Shown here one piece after another: positions 1-6,890 of a DNA stretch of 7,686 bases. Positions within the stretch are counted from its first letter, which is position 1. Each line of letters opens with the position of its first letter. Source of the DNA: Bacteroidota bacterium (GTDB taxonomy: Bacteria > Bacteroidota > Bacteroidia > Flavobacteriales_D > Crocinitomicaceae); NCBI GenBank assembly GCA_024280195.1, contig JAJRQP010000202.1, forward strand, positions 1-7,686, written 5' to 3'. Both the position numbers and the translations under genes were made by a program. Below the pieces are notes generated by a model. That model saw only the letters and a list, made by a program, of their open reading frames with translations. It had not been told where the DNA came from and ran no database searches.

Positions 1-160
1 AATTTTGCGGTGTTTTGGTGCCCGCTTAATTTATGAAGGCACGAGAGAATTCTCGCTTCGGGGAAATCATTTTTTAATTCAATCATTCGTGTATTCGTGG
101 CAAAAAAAAGTGGAGAAAAAATATTAATCGGACAATAATGTTAAAATTTTAATAAAACGA
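1..160. other. Non-coding stretch at the left edge
   Basis: No convincing gene is visible here. A frame without stops runs from the edge to about 127 on the plus strand, but its 41 residues resemble nothing I know and are of odd composition. The stretch contains a 10-base palindrome GAGAATTCTC (45-54), two copies of ATTCGTG one base apart (85-91 and 93-99), and a poly-A run (102-109). The part nearest 160 is very AT-rich and lies just past the stop codon of the minus-strand arginase-fold gene. I see no GC-rich hairpin with a U-tract that would clearly terminate that gene. The mix of GC-richer and AT-rich segments resembles decayed intergenic repeat material, but that is an impression only. 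Confidence 0.4.
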
Positions 161-1309
161 TTAAACAATCTTTTTAAGTGTCTTCCACCATAAATTAGGG
201 ATTTGACTTTTTAATGCATCTTGATAATCTTTTTCGTCGCACGGCACCATTTTATGTCTATCGTACTTACTTCCAGGCTCTGAAATGTACCTGACTTCTA
301 GCCACCAACGGTTTGATTTGTCGCTCTTGTAAAAAACCAAATCATCTTCAAAATCATCCAGGTGAACATAGAACTTCTTATAATTTGCTTTAGAACCAAC
401 AGGGAAATCTCCCACTCTATTTGAGTAACCGTCTATAAAGTACCAAATAACCTGAGCGATCAAATTGGCAGCATTGGTATTCTGGTTAGCATCAATGTTA
501 AATAATCCAACACAAGACATTTTTTCACTCAAACCTGCATATTTTGCCATTTGACAAATTTGCAAAGCGCTCACTCCGTTTGGATTGGAATACTTATCTG
601 CATCCGTAAAGCTAGACGCGATGTTTGTATAGTCGATGGAAAAGATATCAGAATTTCTTAAAAAAGGTTCGGTAACTTTAAAGTCATCATTGATTTCTCC
701 TAATCGGCATACATCAAAATATAATTTATCAAATAGGTCTAAATCTTTCTTTGCCGCAAAAGGTCGTTGTAAACCTAAAACGGAGTAATTAAACAAATAA
801 CAAGGTCTTTGCATTAGCAAATGACTAATAAAGCCTTTGTGAGAAATTGCTGCGTTTGGGTCTCCAATATCTAAAGAACTATCAATCGAGCAAATGTTCA
901 CCATCTGTTCTTGCATTTCGTATCCTTTATACAAAGCCAATGTTTGCTCTTGACTTCCTCCAATAACAAAAGGAATGATTTCTTTTTTCAATAATTCAGA
1001 AACAACCTGAGTGAGTGCAAAATAGGTGTCCTCAATTTTCTCTCCTGGCTCAATGGTTCCTAAATCGTAAATAGAAAAGTCCCAAGTATCGCCGTAAGAC
1101 ATTTGATAGAATTGCTTTCTGAATTCCTCATTCACTCCTGATTCAATGGTTGAATTTCTATATTCAGGAACATAGATTAATGCAATTCCTTTTTTGTCGA
1201 GCTCAGGAAAACCGGATTCATCGTGAACGTTTATAAAGGGAAATAGTTCCCCAACAGAATTGGAAATAGTTTTATCTACGGCTTTGAAATAAATAGAAAT
1301 GTCTTTCAT
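161..1309 (-). CDS. Arginase/formimidoylglutamase-fold protein, metal site degenerate
   Basis: This 382-residue protein belongs to the ureohydrolase (arginase, agmatinase, formimidoylglutamase) superfamily. Members normally hydrolyse guanidino or formimino groups with two Mn2+ ions; HutG-type members turn N-formimidoylglutamate into glutamate and formamide. The family signature is seen in the order of motifs. GGSQ (117-120) stands where GG(G/S)H is expected. D143-S-S-L-D147 stands for DAHxD. S224-I-D-Y-T228 stands for SxDxDxxDP. Three of the six usual ligands are therefore replaced: His by Gln120, His by Ser145 and Asp by Thr228. Asp143, Asp147 and Asp226 remain. The C-terminal ~70 residues (WWLEVRY and following) extend past the usual fold. 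I chose ATG at 1309. The longer TTG start at 1327 adds six residues and lies inside a promoter-like TAGTTTTG. Automatic annotation would probably say formimidoylglutamase. I am sure of the fold and doubtful of the activity. No hut genes are nearby. Confidence 0.8.
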   Translation of the reverse strand: MKDISIYFKAVDKTISNSVGELFPFINVHDESGFPELDKKGIALIYVPEYRNSTIESGVNEEFRKQFYQMSYGDTWDFSIYDLGTIEPGEKIEDTYFALTQVVSELLKKEIIPFVIGGSQEQTLALYKGYEMQEQMVNICSIDSSLDIGDPNAAISHKGFISHLLMQRPCYLFNYSVLGLQRPFAAKKDLDLFDKLYFDVCRLGEINDDFKVTEPFLRNSDIFSIDYTNIASSFTDADKYSNPNGVSALQICQMAKYAGLSEKMSCVGLFNIDANQNTNAANLIAQVIWYFIDGYSNRVGDFPVGSKANYKKFYVHLDDFEDDLVFYKSDKSNRWWLEVRYISEPGSKYDRHKMVPCDEKDYQDALKSQIPNLWWKTLKKIV

Positions 1310-1324
1310 GAGAATCAGTTTTCT

Positions 1325-1332
1325 CAAAACTA
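1325..1332 (-). promoter_or_regulatory. Possible -7 element for the arginase-fold gene
   Basis: Read on the minus strand, TAGTTTTG fits the Bacteroidota -7 consensus TAnnTTTG exactly and lies about 15 bases before the ATG at 1309. The matching -33 position (minus strand 1355 to 1352) reads TTAA, a poor match to TTTG, so the call is tentative. The implied leader is very short, as it is for miaB in this window. Confidence 0.35.
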
Positions 1333-1404
1333 CATGAAAATACGAAGGGTTTTAAAAAGAATTGAAAAAGGTTTGCAATCGTTTTCGTTGAAAACTTTTG
1401 ACTG

Positions 1405-1441
1405 CAAAAAAAAACGTCTTGCAATTTCTCACAAGACGTTT
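1405..1441 (-). terminator. Intrinsic terminator of topA
   Basis: AAACGTCTTG (1412-1421) pairs perfectly with CAAGACGTTT (1432-1441) across a 10-base loop. Read on the minus strand the stem is followed by a run of nine T (1406-1414, partly within the stem). That is the correct layout for a rho-independent terminator 25 bases past the topA stop codon. It would also separate topA transcription from the arginase-fold gene downstream. Confidence 0.88.
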
Positions 1442-1465
1442 AATATATAGTTGATTGACAACTTA

Positions 1466-3979
1466 CTATTTTTTTGCTTTTGTTACTTTCTTTTTCGTAA
1501 TCTTCTTCTTTGTCGCCTTCTTTTTCTTCTTTGGTTTTTTAGCTTCAATCATTTTCTGAACCTCTTCCAAGGTTAGTTTCTCCACCTTAAAAGTTTTAGG
1601 CAATTCGATTTTCAGCTTACCTTTTACGATATTAAATCTACCCCAACGCGCTTTCTGAACAGAAATGCCTTCCTCTTCCCAGTTGTGAATCATTTTATCG
1701 ATTTCCTTTTGTTTTTTTGCTTCAATCAGCTCAACGATGTCTTCTTTAGAAAGGTTATCAAAGTCATATTTTCTATTCACGTTGATAAACATATCGTTCC
1801 ATTTGATAAAAGGACCAAATCTTCCAGAACCTTTTTGAACAGGTAAACCTTCGTATTCAGCAACTGGAGCATCAGCTTCTTGCTTTTCTTTGATCAATTC
1901 AATGGCACGATCAAGATCTACACCTCCCATGTCTTCATCCTTAGGAATCGAAACAAAAACATCATTGTGTTTCACATAAGGACCAAAACGACCCTGTGCT
2001 ACCACTACTTCTTTTCCTTCAAATTCTCCTAAAGTTTTTGGAAATTTAAATAACTCCAACGCTTCTTCTAAAGTGATTGAATTAATAGACTGTCCTTTTC
2101 TCAAAGAAGCAAATTTTGGCTTTTCACCATCTGCTTCTTCGTTTCCAATCTGAATCATCGGTCCAAAACGACCAATTCTTGCAATCATTCTACGTCCAGA
2201 CTCTGGATCAGTTCCAATTTCTCTTTCTCCTGATGCTCTCTCAGAATTCTCTAAGGTATCTTCTACTCTTTCGTGAAAAGGCGTATAGAAAGACTCAATC
2301 ATCTTTGTCCAATCTACCAAACCTTTTGCAATCTCATCAAATTCTTGCTCTACTTTAGCCGTAAAGTTATATTCCATGATTTGCCCGAAATGTTCTACTA
2401 GAAAATCTGTCACAACGATACCAATATCAGTTGGACACAATTTATTTCTTTCCTTTCCTGTTATTTCAGAAAGTTCATTTCTCACATAATCACCATTCGT
2501 AAGAACGAATTGTATGTAATTTCTTTTTGTTCCGTCTTTCTCAGGTTTCTCTACATAACCTCTTTTCTGAATCGTAGAAATGGTTGGTGCATAAGTCGAT
2601 GGACGACCGATACCTAACTCCTCTAACTTCTTCACTAAAGAAGCCTCAACATATCTTGCCGGCGGACGACTGAATCGTTGTGTCACAGAAATATTATCTA
2701 CATCAACGGAATCTCCATTTGAAACAGCAGGCAATAATCCAGATGCAAATTCATTCTCACTATCTTCAACAGAAGTTTCGAGGTAAACCTTTAGAAAACC
2801 TTCAAATTTGATTACCTCTCCTTTTGCAGAAAAATTCTCCTCTACCCCATTTCCATTAATCTTGATGGTTGTTCTTTCTAATTTTGCATCTGACATTTGC
2901 GAAGAAATTGCTCTCTTCCAAATCAAATCATATAATTTCTCTTGATCACTTTCTGCATTAATTGAATGTGTAGAAAAATCAGTTGGTCGTATTGCCTCGT
3001 GAGCCTCTTGAGCTCCAGAATTCTTATTGACATATGTTTGCGTGTTCGAGAATTCTTCACCGTACGCACGAGTAATTTCCGCCTTTGCTGCATCCAGAGC
3101 AGTTTTAGAAAGATTGACAGAATCCGTTCTCATATAAGTAATCCGACCTGATTCATACAATCGCTGTGCAACAGACATTGTTCTAGAAACAGAGAACCCT
3201 AATTTTATACTTGCTTGTTGTTGCAAGGTTGACGTTGTAAAAGGAGCAACTGGTTTTTTAGTCGCTGGTTTCTTTAAAACATCCGTAATTGTAAAAGATG
3301 CATTTTTGCAAGAATCTAGAAAACGAACCACATCGTCTTCTGATTTTAATTGCTTTGCAACCGTTGCATTAATACGTCCCTTCTCTGTTTGAAAGATGGC
3401 TGTGATTTTATAAAAAGTTTCTGAATCAAAATTATTGATTTCTTTTTCTTTCTCAACAATTAAACGAACAGCAACTGACTGCACACGTCCTGCAGACAAG
3501 CTTGGTCTTACTTTTCTCCATAAAACAGGAGACAATTCAAAACCAACAAGTCTGTCTAAAATACGACGTGCTTGTTGTGCATCTACTAATTCTTTATTTA
3601 TTTCTCTTGGAGATTCAATTGCTTTAAGGATTGCCCCTTTAGTAATCTCGTTAAAGGTAATTCTTCTCGTTTCTTTCTTATCTAAACCTAAGGTCTCGTA
3701 AAGGTGCCAAGATATTGCTTCTCCCTCGCGATCCTCATCGGTCGCTAGCCATACAACCTCTGCTGCTTTTGCTAACCTCTTTAGTTCTGCAACAATCTGC
3801 TTCTTGTCTGGAGATACTTCATATTTCGGTTTGAAATTGTTTTCAACATCAATTGCTTCTTTCTTTGCTAGATCTCTAACGTGACCAAAACTTGACTTTA
3901 CAATAAAATCTTTTCCTAAATACCCCTCTATCGTACTCGCTTTTGCTGGTGACTCGACAATTACTAAATTTTTAGCCAT
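1466..3979 (-). CDS. topA: DNA topoisomerase I (type IA)
   Basis: TopA relaxes negatively supercoiled DNA by cutting one strand through a 5'-phosphotyrosine link. The 837-residue product starts with a Toprim domain: VIVES with catalytic Glu9, and TDEDREGEA with Asp81, Asp83 and Glu85 for Mg2+. Other type IA blocks follow: QARRILDRLVGFELSP (136-151), SAGRVQSVAVR (162-172), the active site ITYMRTDS with Tyr282, EAHEAIRPT (325-333) and GIGRPSTYAPTI (456-467). Beyond about 590 come four C-terminal Toprim-associated repeats marked by GRFGP (603, 663, 719) and GRFN (780), and no Cys4 zinc ribbons. The last 25 residues are a tail with 16 lysines, probably for non-specific DNA or RNA polymerase contact. 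ATG at 3979 is immediately followed by the conserved N-terminus. The gene is divergent from miaB and ends at a clear terminator. It appears complete and intact. Confidence 0.98.
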   Translation of the reverse strand: MAKNLVIVESPAKASTIEGYLGKDFIVKSSFGHVRDLAKKEAIDVENNFKPKYEVSPDKKQIVAELKRLAKAAEVVWLATDEDREGEAISWHLYETLGLDKKETRRITFNEITKGAILKAIESPREINKELVDAQQARRILDRLVGFELSPVLWRKVRPSLSAGRVQSVAVRLIVEKEKEINNFDSETFYKITAIFQTEKGRINATVAKQLKSEDDVVRFLDSCKNASFTITDVLKKPATKKPVAPFTTSTLQQQASIKLGFSVSRTMSVAQRLYESGRITYMRTDSVNLSKTALDAAKAEITRAYGEEFSNTQTYVNKNSGAQEAHEAIRPTDFSTHSINAESDQEKLYDLIWKRAISSQMSDAKLERTTIKINGNGVEENFSAKGEVIKFEGFLKVYLETSVEDSENEFASGLLPAVSNGDSVDVDNISVTQRFSRPPARYVEASLVKKLEELGIGRPSTYAPTISTIQKRGYVEKPEKDGTKRNYIQFVLTNGDYVRNELSEITGKERNKLCPTDIGIVVTDFLVEHFGQIMEYNFTAKVEQEFDEIAKGLVDWTKMIESFYTPFHERVEDTLENSERASGEREIGTDPESGRRMIARIGRFGPMIQIGNEEADGEKPKFASLRKGQSINSITLEEALELFKFPKTLGEFEGKEVVVAQGRFGPYVKHNDVFVSIPKDEDMGGVDLDRAIELIKEKQEADAPVAEYEGLPVQKGSGRFGPFIKWNDMFINVNRKYDFDNLSKEDIVELIEAKKQKEIDKMIHNWEEEGISVQKARWGRFNIVKGKLKIELPKTFKVEKLTLEEVQKMIEAKKPKKKKKATKKKITKKKVTKAKK

Positions 3980-4015
3980 ACTCTAAATATTGTTTTGAAT
4001 GCAATCTATGTGGGT

Positions 4016-4023
4016 GCAAAATA
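4016..4023 (-). promoter_or_regulatory. Weak candidate -7 element for topA
   Basis: Read on the minus strand, TATTTTGC resembles the Bacteroidota -7 box TAnnTTTG but is one base short between TA and TTTG. It lies 36 bases before the topA ATG. The nearest TTG upstream at a plausible distance gives a spacer of about 20-21 bases instead of 19. It is the best candidate in the 3980-4070 stretch, but not a strong one. Confidence 0.28.
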
Positions 4024-4070
4024 AGAGGTTTTAAATTCAATAAGCAATGATTTAGGGGAAGAAATTTAAT

Positions 4071-4133
4071 TAGTTATTAGCTTTTAGCTTGTTAGCTACT
4101 AGCTAAAAGCCAATAACTAAAGGCTAATAACTA
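4071..4133. repeat. Self-complementary TTAGC/GCTAA repeat block
   Basis: A 63-base AT-rich block can fold back on itself. TAGTTATTAGC (4071-4081) is the exact reverse complement of GCTAATAACTA (4123-4133). Inside it, GCTTTTAGCT (4080-4089) pairs with AGCTAAAAGC (4101-4110), and TTAGCT (4092-4097) with AGCTAA (4101-4106). TTAGC occurs three times in the left half (4077, 4084, 4092), and GCTAA twice in the right half (4102, 4123). AATAACTA is also directly repeated (4112-4119 and 4126-4133). The block sits between two divergent genes, so it is not a terminator for either. It ends 13 bases before the miaB -33 element. It could be a dispersed intergenic repeat, a regulator-binding region or a transcript hairpin. 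Confidence 0.75.
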
Positions 4134-4146
4134 TTTTTACCTGCCA

Positions 4147-4178
4147 TTTTGACACCCTTTACTTTTTCACTATCTTCG
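4147..4178 (+). promoter_or_regulatory. Bacteroidota-type promoter of the miaB operon
   Basis: TTTTG (4147-4151) and TATCTTCG (4171-4178) are separated by exactly 19 bases. This fits the primary sigma factor promoter of Bacteroidota, TTTG-N19-TAnnTTTG, where TAtcTTcG is a common version of the -7 box. Transcription should begin near 4183-4187, giving a leader of only about 10-15 bases before the ATG at 4197. No further promoter is evident between the genes downstream, so it probably drives the whole miaB chain. Confidence 0.8.
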
Positions 4179-4196
4179 CAGACTGAATTTAAGAAA

Positions 4197-5651
4197 ATGA
4201 ACGATAATATAGATTTACATAAGCAACTGGATGAATCACGGCAAGGCGAAGCAATTTCTTTGGAGCAAGACTCAACACCGAATGGAAAGAAACTTTTTCT
4301 TGAAAGTTATGGTTGCGCAATGAACTTTTCAGATAGTGAGGTTGTTGCATCTATATTAATAGGACAAGGTTATTCAACGACTCTTGATGAGCATGAAGCT
4401 GATATTATTCTAATTAACACTTGTTCTATTCGTGAGAATGCTGAAACAAGGGTGAGAAAACGCTTAGAGAATTTCAAGAACAGAAAAAAGAGACAACCTG
4501 GATTAATTGTTGGAGTTTTAGGATGCATGGCCGAACGCTTGAAAAAGACTCTGCTTGAAGAAGAGAAGCTAGTTGATATTGTTGCAGGGCCAGATTCATA
4601 TCGAGATTTACCAAATCTAATTATTGAGGTTGAAGGAGGACAGAAAGCGGTTAATGTTTTACTTTCTCGCGATGAAACCTATGCTGACATCTCTCCTGTT
4701 CGTTTAGATAAAAAAGGAGTGACTTCTTTCGTTTCAATAACGAGAGGTTGCGACAATATGTGTTCATTCTGTGTGGTTCCATTTACGAGAGGAAGAGAAC
4801 GTTCCAGAGACCCAAAGACTATTTACAAAGAGTGCGAAGAGTTATTCGAGAACGGATATAGAGAAGTTACGCTACTCGGACAAAATGTTGATTCTTACCG
4901 CTGGAACATGACCTCGAAAGGAGAGGTTAAAGACGATTCAATTCCAACGACTAGTTTTGCACAACTGATGCAAATGGTTGCACAGATTTCTCCCGATTTA
5001 AGAATTCGATTCTCCACTTCTCACCCAAAAGACATGTCCGATGAAGTTTTAGAGGTAATAGCTGCCAATGATAACATTTGCAATTACATACACTTGCCAA
5101 TTCAATCGGGAAACTCTGATGTTCTGAAAAGAATGAACAGAGGATATACACGAGAATGGTATTTGGAGAGAATCAATAAAATTCGAGAAATTATTCCTGA
5201 TTGTGCCATCACAACAGATATAATCACTGGTTTTTGCGACGAAACAGATGAAGAACATGCTGATACTATTTCTATTATGAAAGAAGTAGAATGGGATTTT
5301 GCATTCATGTACAAATATTCTGAACGACCTAAAACTTTGGCTGAGCGAAGGTATGAAGACAACGTTCCTGAAAAAGTAAAAGGAAGTCGTTTAACGGAGG
5401 TTATCAATTTGCAACAAGCAAATGCTTTGGTGATTAACAAAAAGAAAATTGGTAAAACTTACAAGGTTTTAGTAGAAGGAACATCAAAGCGTTCTGACGA
5501 CTTCATGGACGGGAGAAATGACCATAATACGAAGGTTGTCTTCCCTAAAGGTGATTTTGGCAAGAGCGACTACGTAATGGTAAAAATAATTGACTGCACA
5601 ACAGCAACTCTTAAAGGAGAAGTTGTAGAAGTATGTAAACCTTCAAAATAA
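4197..5651 (+). CDS. miaB: tRNA-2-methylthio-N6-dimethylallyladenosine synthase
   Basis: MiaB is a radical SAM methylthiotransferase that converts i6A to ms2i6A at position 37 of tRNAs reading UNN codons, which stabilises codon pairing. The 484-residue protein shows the full layout. The N-terminal UPF0004 domain carries three cluster cysteines: Cys40 (ESYGCAMN), Cys76 (NTCSIRE) and Cys110 (LGCMAE). The radical SAM motif is Cys185-x3-Cys189-x2-Cys192 (RGCDNMCSFC), followed by VPFTRGRERSR, which is typical of MiaB. A TRAM RNA-binding domain occupies about 418-480. The leader (about 1-30, with RQGEA) resembles MiaB leaders I know from Bacteroidota. I chose ATG at 4197. The in-frame TTG at 4149 would add 16 residues, but that TTG is part of the -33 promoter element. 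A-rich AAGAAA precedes the start with no real Shine-Dalgarno. It is the first gene of the operon, and the next gene begins six bases after its stop. Confidence 0.97.
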   Translation: MNDNIDLHKQLDESRQGEAISLEQDSTPNGKKLFLESYGCAMNFSDSEVVASILIGQGYSTTLDEHEADIILINTCSIRENAETRVRKRLENFKNRKKRQPGLIVGVLGCMAERLKKTLLEEEKLVDIVAGPDSYRDLPNLIIEVEGGQKAVNVLLSRDETYADISPVRLDKKGVTSFVSITRGCDNMCSFCVVPFTRGRERSRDPKTIYKECEELFENGYREVTLLGQNVDSYRWNMTSKGEVKDDSIPTTSFAQLMQMVAQISPDLRIRFSTSHPKDMSDEVLEVIAANDNICNYIHLPIQSGNSDVLKRMNRGYTREWYLERINKIREIIPDCAITTDIITGFCDETDEEHADTISIMKEVEWDFAFMYKYSERPKTLAERRYEDNVPEKVKGSRLTEVINLQQANALVINKKKIGKTYKVLVEGTSKRSDDFMDGRNDHNTKVVFPKGDFGKSDYVMVKIIDCTTATLKGEVVEVCKPSK

Positions 5652-5657
5652 AAACAG

Positions 5658-6890
5658 ATGGAATTACAACAAATAAAGCAACGTTTTGGAATTATCGGTA
5701 ACACCTCCTTGCTCAATCGAGCGTTAGAGGTTGCATCACAAGTTGCACCAACAGACATTTCCGTTTTAGTTACAGGAGAAAGTGGAACAGGAAAGGAAAT
5801 AATCCCTCAAGTGGTGCATCAACTGAGTCCTCGAAAGCACAACGAATACATCGCAGTAAACTGTGGAGCAATTCCAGAAGGAACTATTGATTCTGAATTA
5901 TTCGGGCATGAAAAAGGAGCATTTACAGGAGCTAGTGGTAGCAGAAAAGGATACTTTGAAGTAGCAGATGGTGGAACGATATTCTTAGATGAAGTAGCGG
6001 AATTACCCTTGCAAACACAAGTTCGATTATTGCGTGTTTTAGAAACTGGAGAATTTATCAAAGTAGGTTCCTCTAAGGTTATTAAAACTGATGTTAGAAT
6101 TATTGCAGCAACCAATGAGAATATTCAAAAGGCAATTGCCAACGGTAAGTTTAGAGAAGACCTTTACTATCGCTTAAGTACGGTCCCCATTGCATTACCT
6201 CCGTTAAGAAAACGAAAAGAGGACATTCACTTACTGTTTAGAAAATTCGCCAATGATTTCGGAGAAAAATACAGAATGCCTGCAGTTCGATTAACCGATG
6301 ATGCTGTTCAATTATTAAACAATTACAATTGGCCAGGAAACATTCGTCAACTGAAGAACATTGTAGAGCAAATATCTGTGATTGGAACTTCGAGAGAAGT
6401 TAACGCCATTGAATTAGCGGAATATCTTCCTGAAAAAATGGATTTTAGTCCTGCCGTGATTGAAGACGTAAAAGAAAGTGTCAATGAACGAGAAATCATG
6501 TACAAGTTCTTATTCGATATGAAAAAAGACTTAAATGATTTAAAAAAACTGGTGCTAGAAATCATACCAAATAATGGCAACATTAATTTAAACAGCGATC
6601 AAGCAAACATGGTGAGTCGATTTACGAATGATATTCAACCGGAGAGTACTACTAAAATTCTCCCGCCTGCACCTGAAGAATCGTTTACATATTCCACAAA
6701 TTCACCCTCCGAAAAGTTTCAAGTCCATGAGGAGGTTGAAGAATCTCTTTCTTTAGAGGATAGAGAAAAAGAATTGATTCAAAAAGCATTGGTTAAACAC
6801 AAAGGCAAGCGTAAATATGCAGCCGCTGAATTAGGAATAAGTGAAAGAACGTTGTATAGAAAGATAAAAGAATATAACTTAGCCGACTAA
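5658..6890 (+). CDS. Sigma-54-dependent transcription activator lacking a sensory domain
   Basis: This 410-residue bacterial enhancer-binding protein should use ATP hydrolysis to remodel sigma-54 RNA polymerase into open complexes. The AAA+ domain starts almost at the N-terminus, with Walker A GESGTGKE (40-47), an intact sigma-54-contacting GAFTGA loop (87-92) and Walker B GGTIFLDE (105-112). It continues with ATNEN (151-155), the arginine-finger segment FREDLYYRL (165-173) and sensor II WPGNIRQLKN (225-234). A poorly conserved, Pro/Ser/Glu-rich linker runs from about 262 to 365. A Fis-type helix-turn-helix follows (about 384-407, with AAAELGISERTLYRKIKEY). There is no receiver, PAS or GAF domain before the AAA+ domain, so control must come from the linker, a partner or expression level. 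It begins six bases after miaB, and its stop overlaps the lptE start. Its targets cannot be told from this window. Confidence 0.95.
   Translation: MELQQIKQRFGIIGNTSLLNRALEVASQVAPTDISVLVTGESGTGKEIIPQVVHQLSPRKHNEYIAVNCGAIPEGTIDSELFGHEKGAFTGASGSRKGYFEVADGGTIFLDEVAELPLQTQVRLLRVLETGEFIKVGSSKVIKTDVRIIAATNENIQKAIANGKFREDLYYRLSTVPIALPPLRKRKEDIHLLFRKFANDFGEKYRMPAVRLTDDAVQLLNNYNWPGNIRQLKNIVEQISVIGTSREVNAIELAEYLPEKMDFSPAVIEDVKESVNEREIMYKFLFDMKKDLNDLKKLVLEIIPNNGNINLNSDQANMVSRFTNDIQPESTTKILPPAPEESFTYSTNSPSEKFQVHEEVEESLSLEDREKELIQKALVKHKGKRKYAAAELGISERTLYRKIKEYNLAD

Noticed and set aside
2..127. Open plus-strand frame running in from the left edge (41 codons)
   Set aside because: It is short, its composition is odd and no motif is recognisable. 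The sequence is better explained as intergenic, and nothing before position 1 can be seen.
1381..1399. GTTTTC-GTT-GAAAAC hairpin followed by TTTT, considered as a plus-strand terminator
   Set aside because: No plus-strand gene ends here, and the stem is only six mostly A:T pairs. The strong hairpin at 1405-1441 already explains topA termination.
2116..3701. Three plus-strand frames of 61-88 codons opposite topA
   Set aside because: They lie wholly within topA on the opposite strand, have shadow-type composition and no visible motifs, and topA itself is clearly intact.
4071..4133. CRISPR-like array or transcription terminator
   Set aside because: The TTAGC words are short and irregularly spaced without spacers, and the flanking genes diverge, so neither explanation fits.
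4134..4197. Sigma-54 promoter for miaB, suggested by the activator gene in the same operon
   Set aside because: I find no GG-N10-GC core before miaB. The sequence fits the primary sigma factor promoter instead.
4951..6583. Several minus-strand frames of 62-112 codons opposite miaB and the activator gene
   Set aside because: They overlap strongly supported plus-strand genes and each other, and look like antisense shadows.
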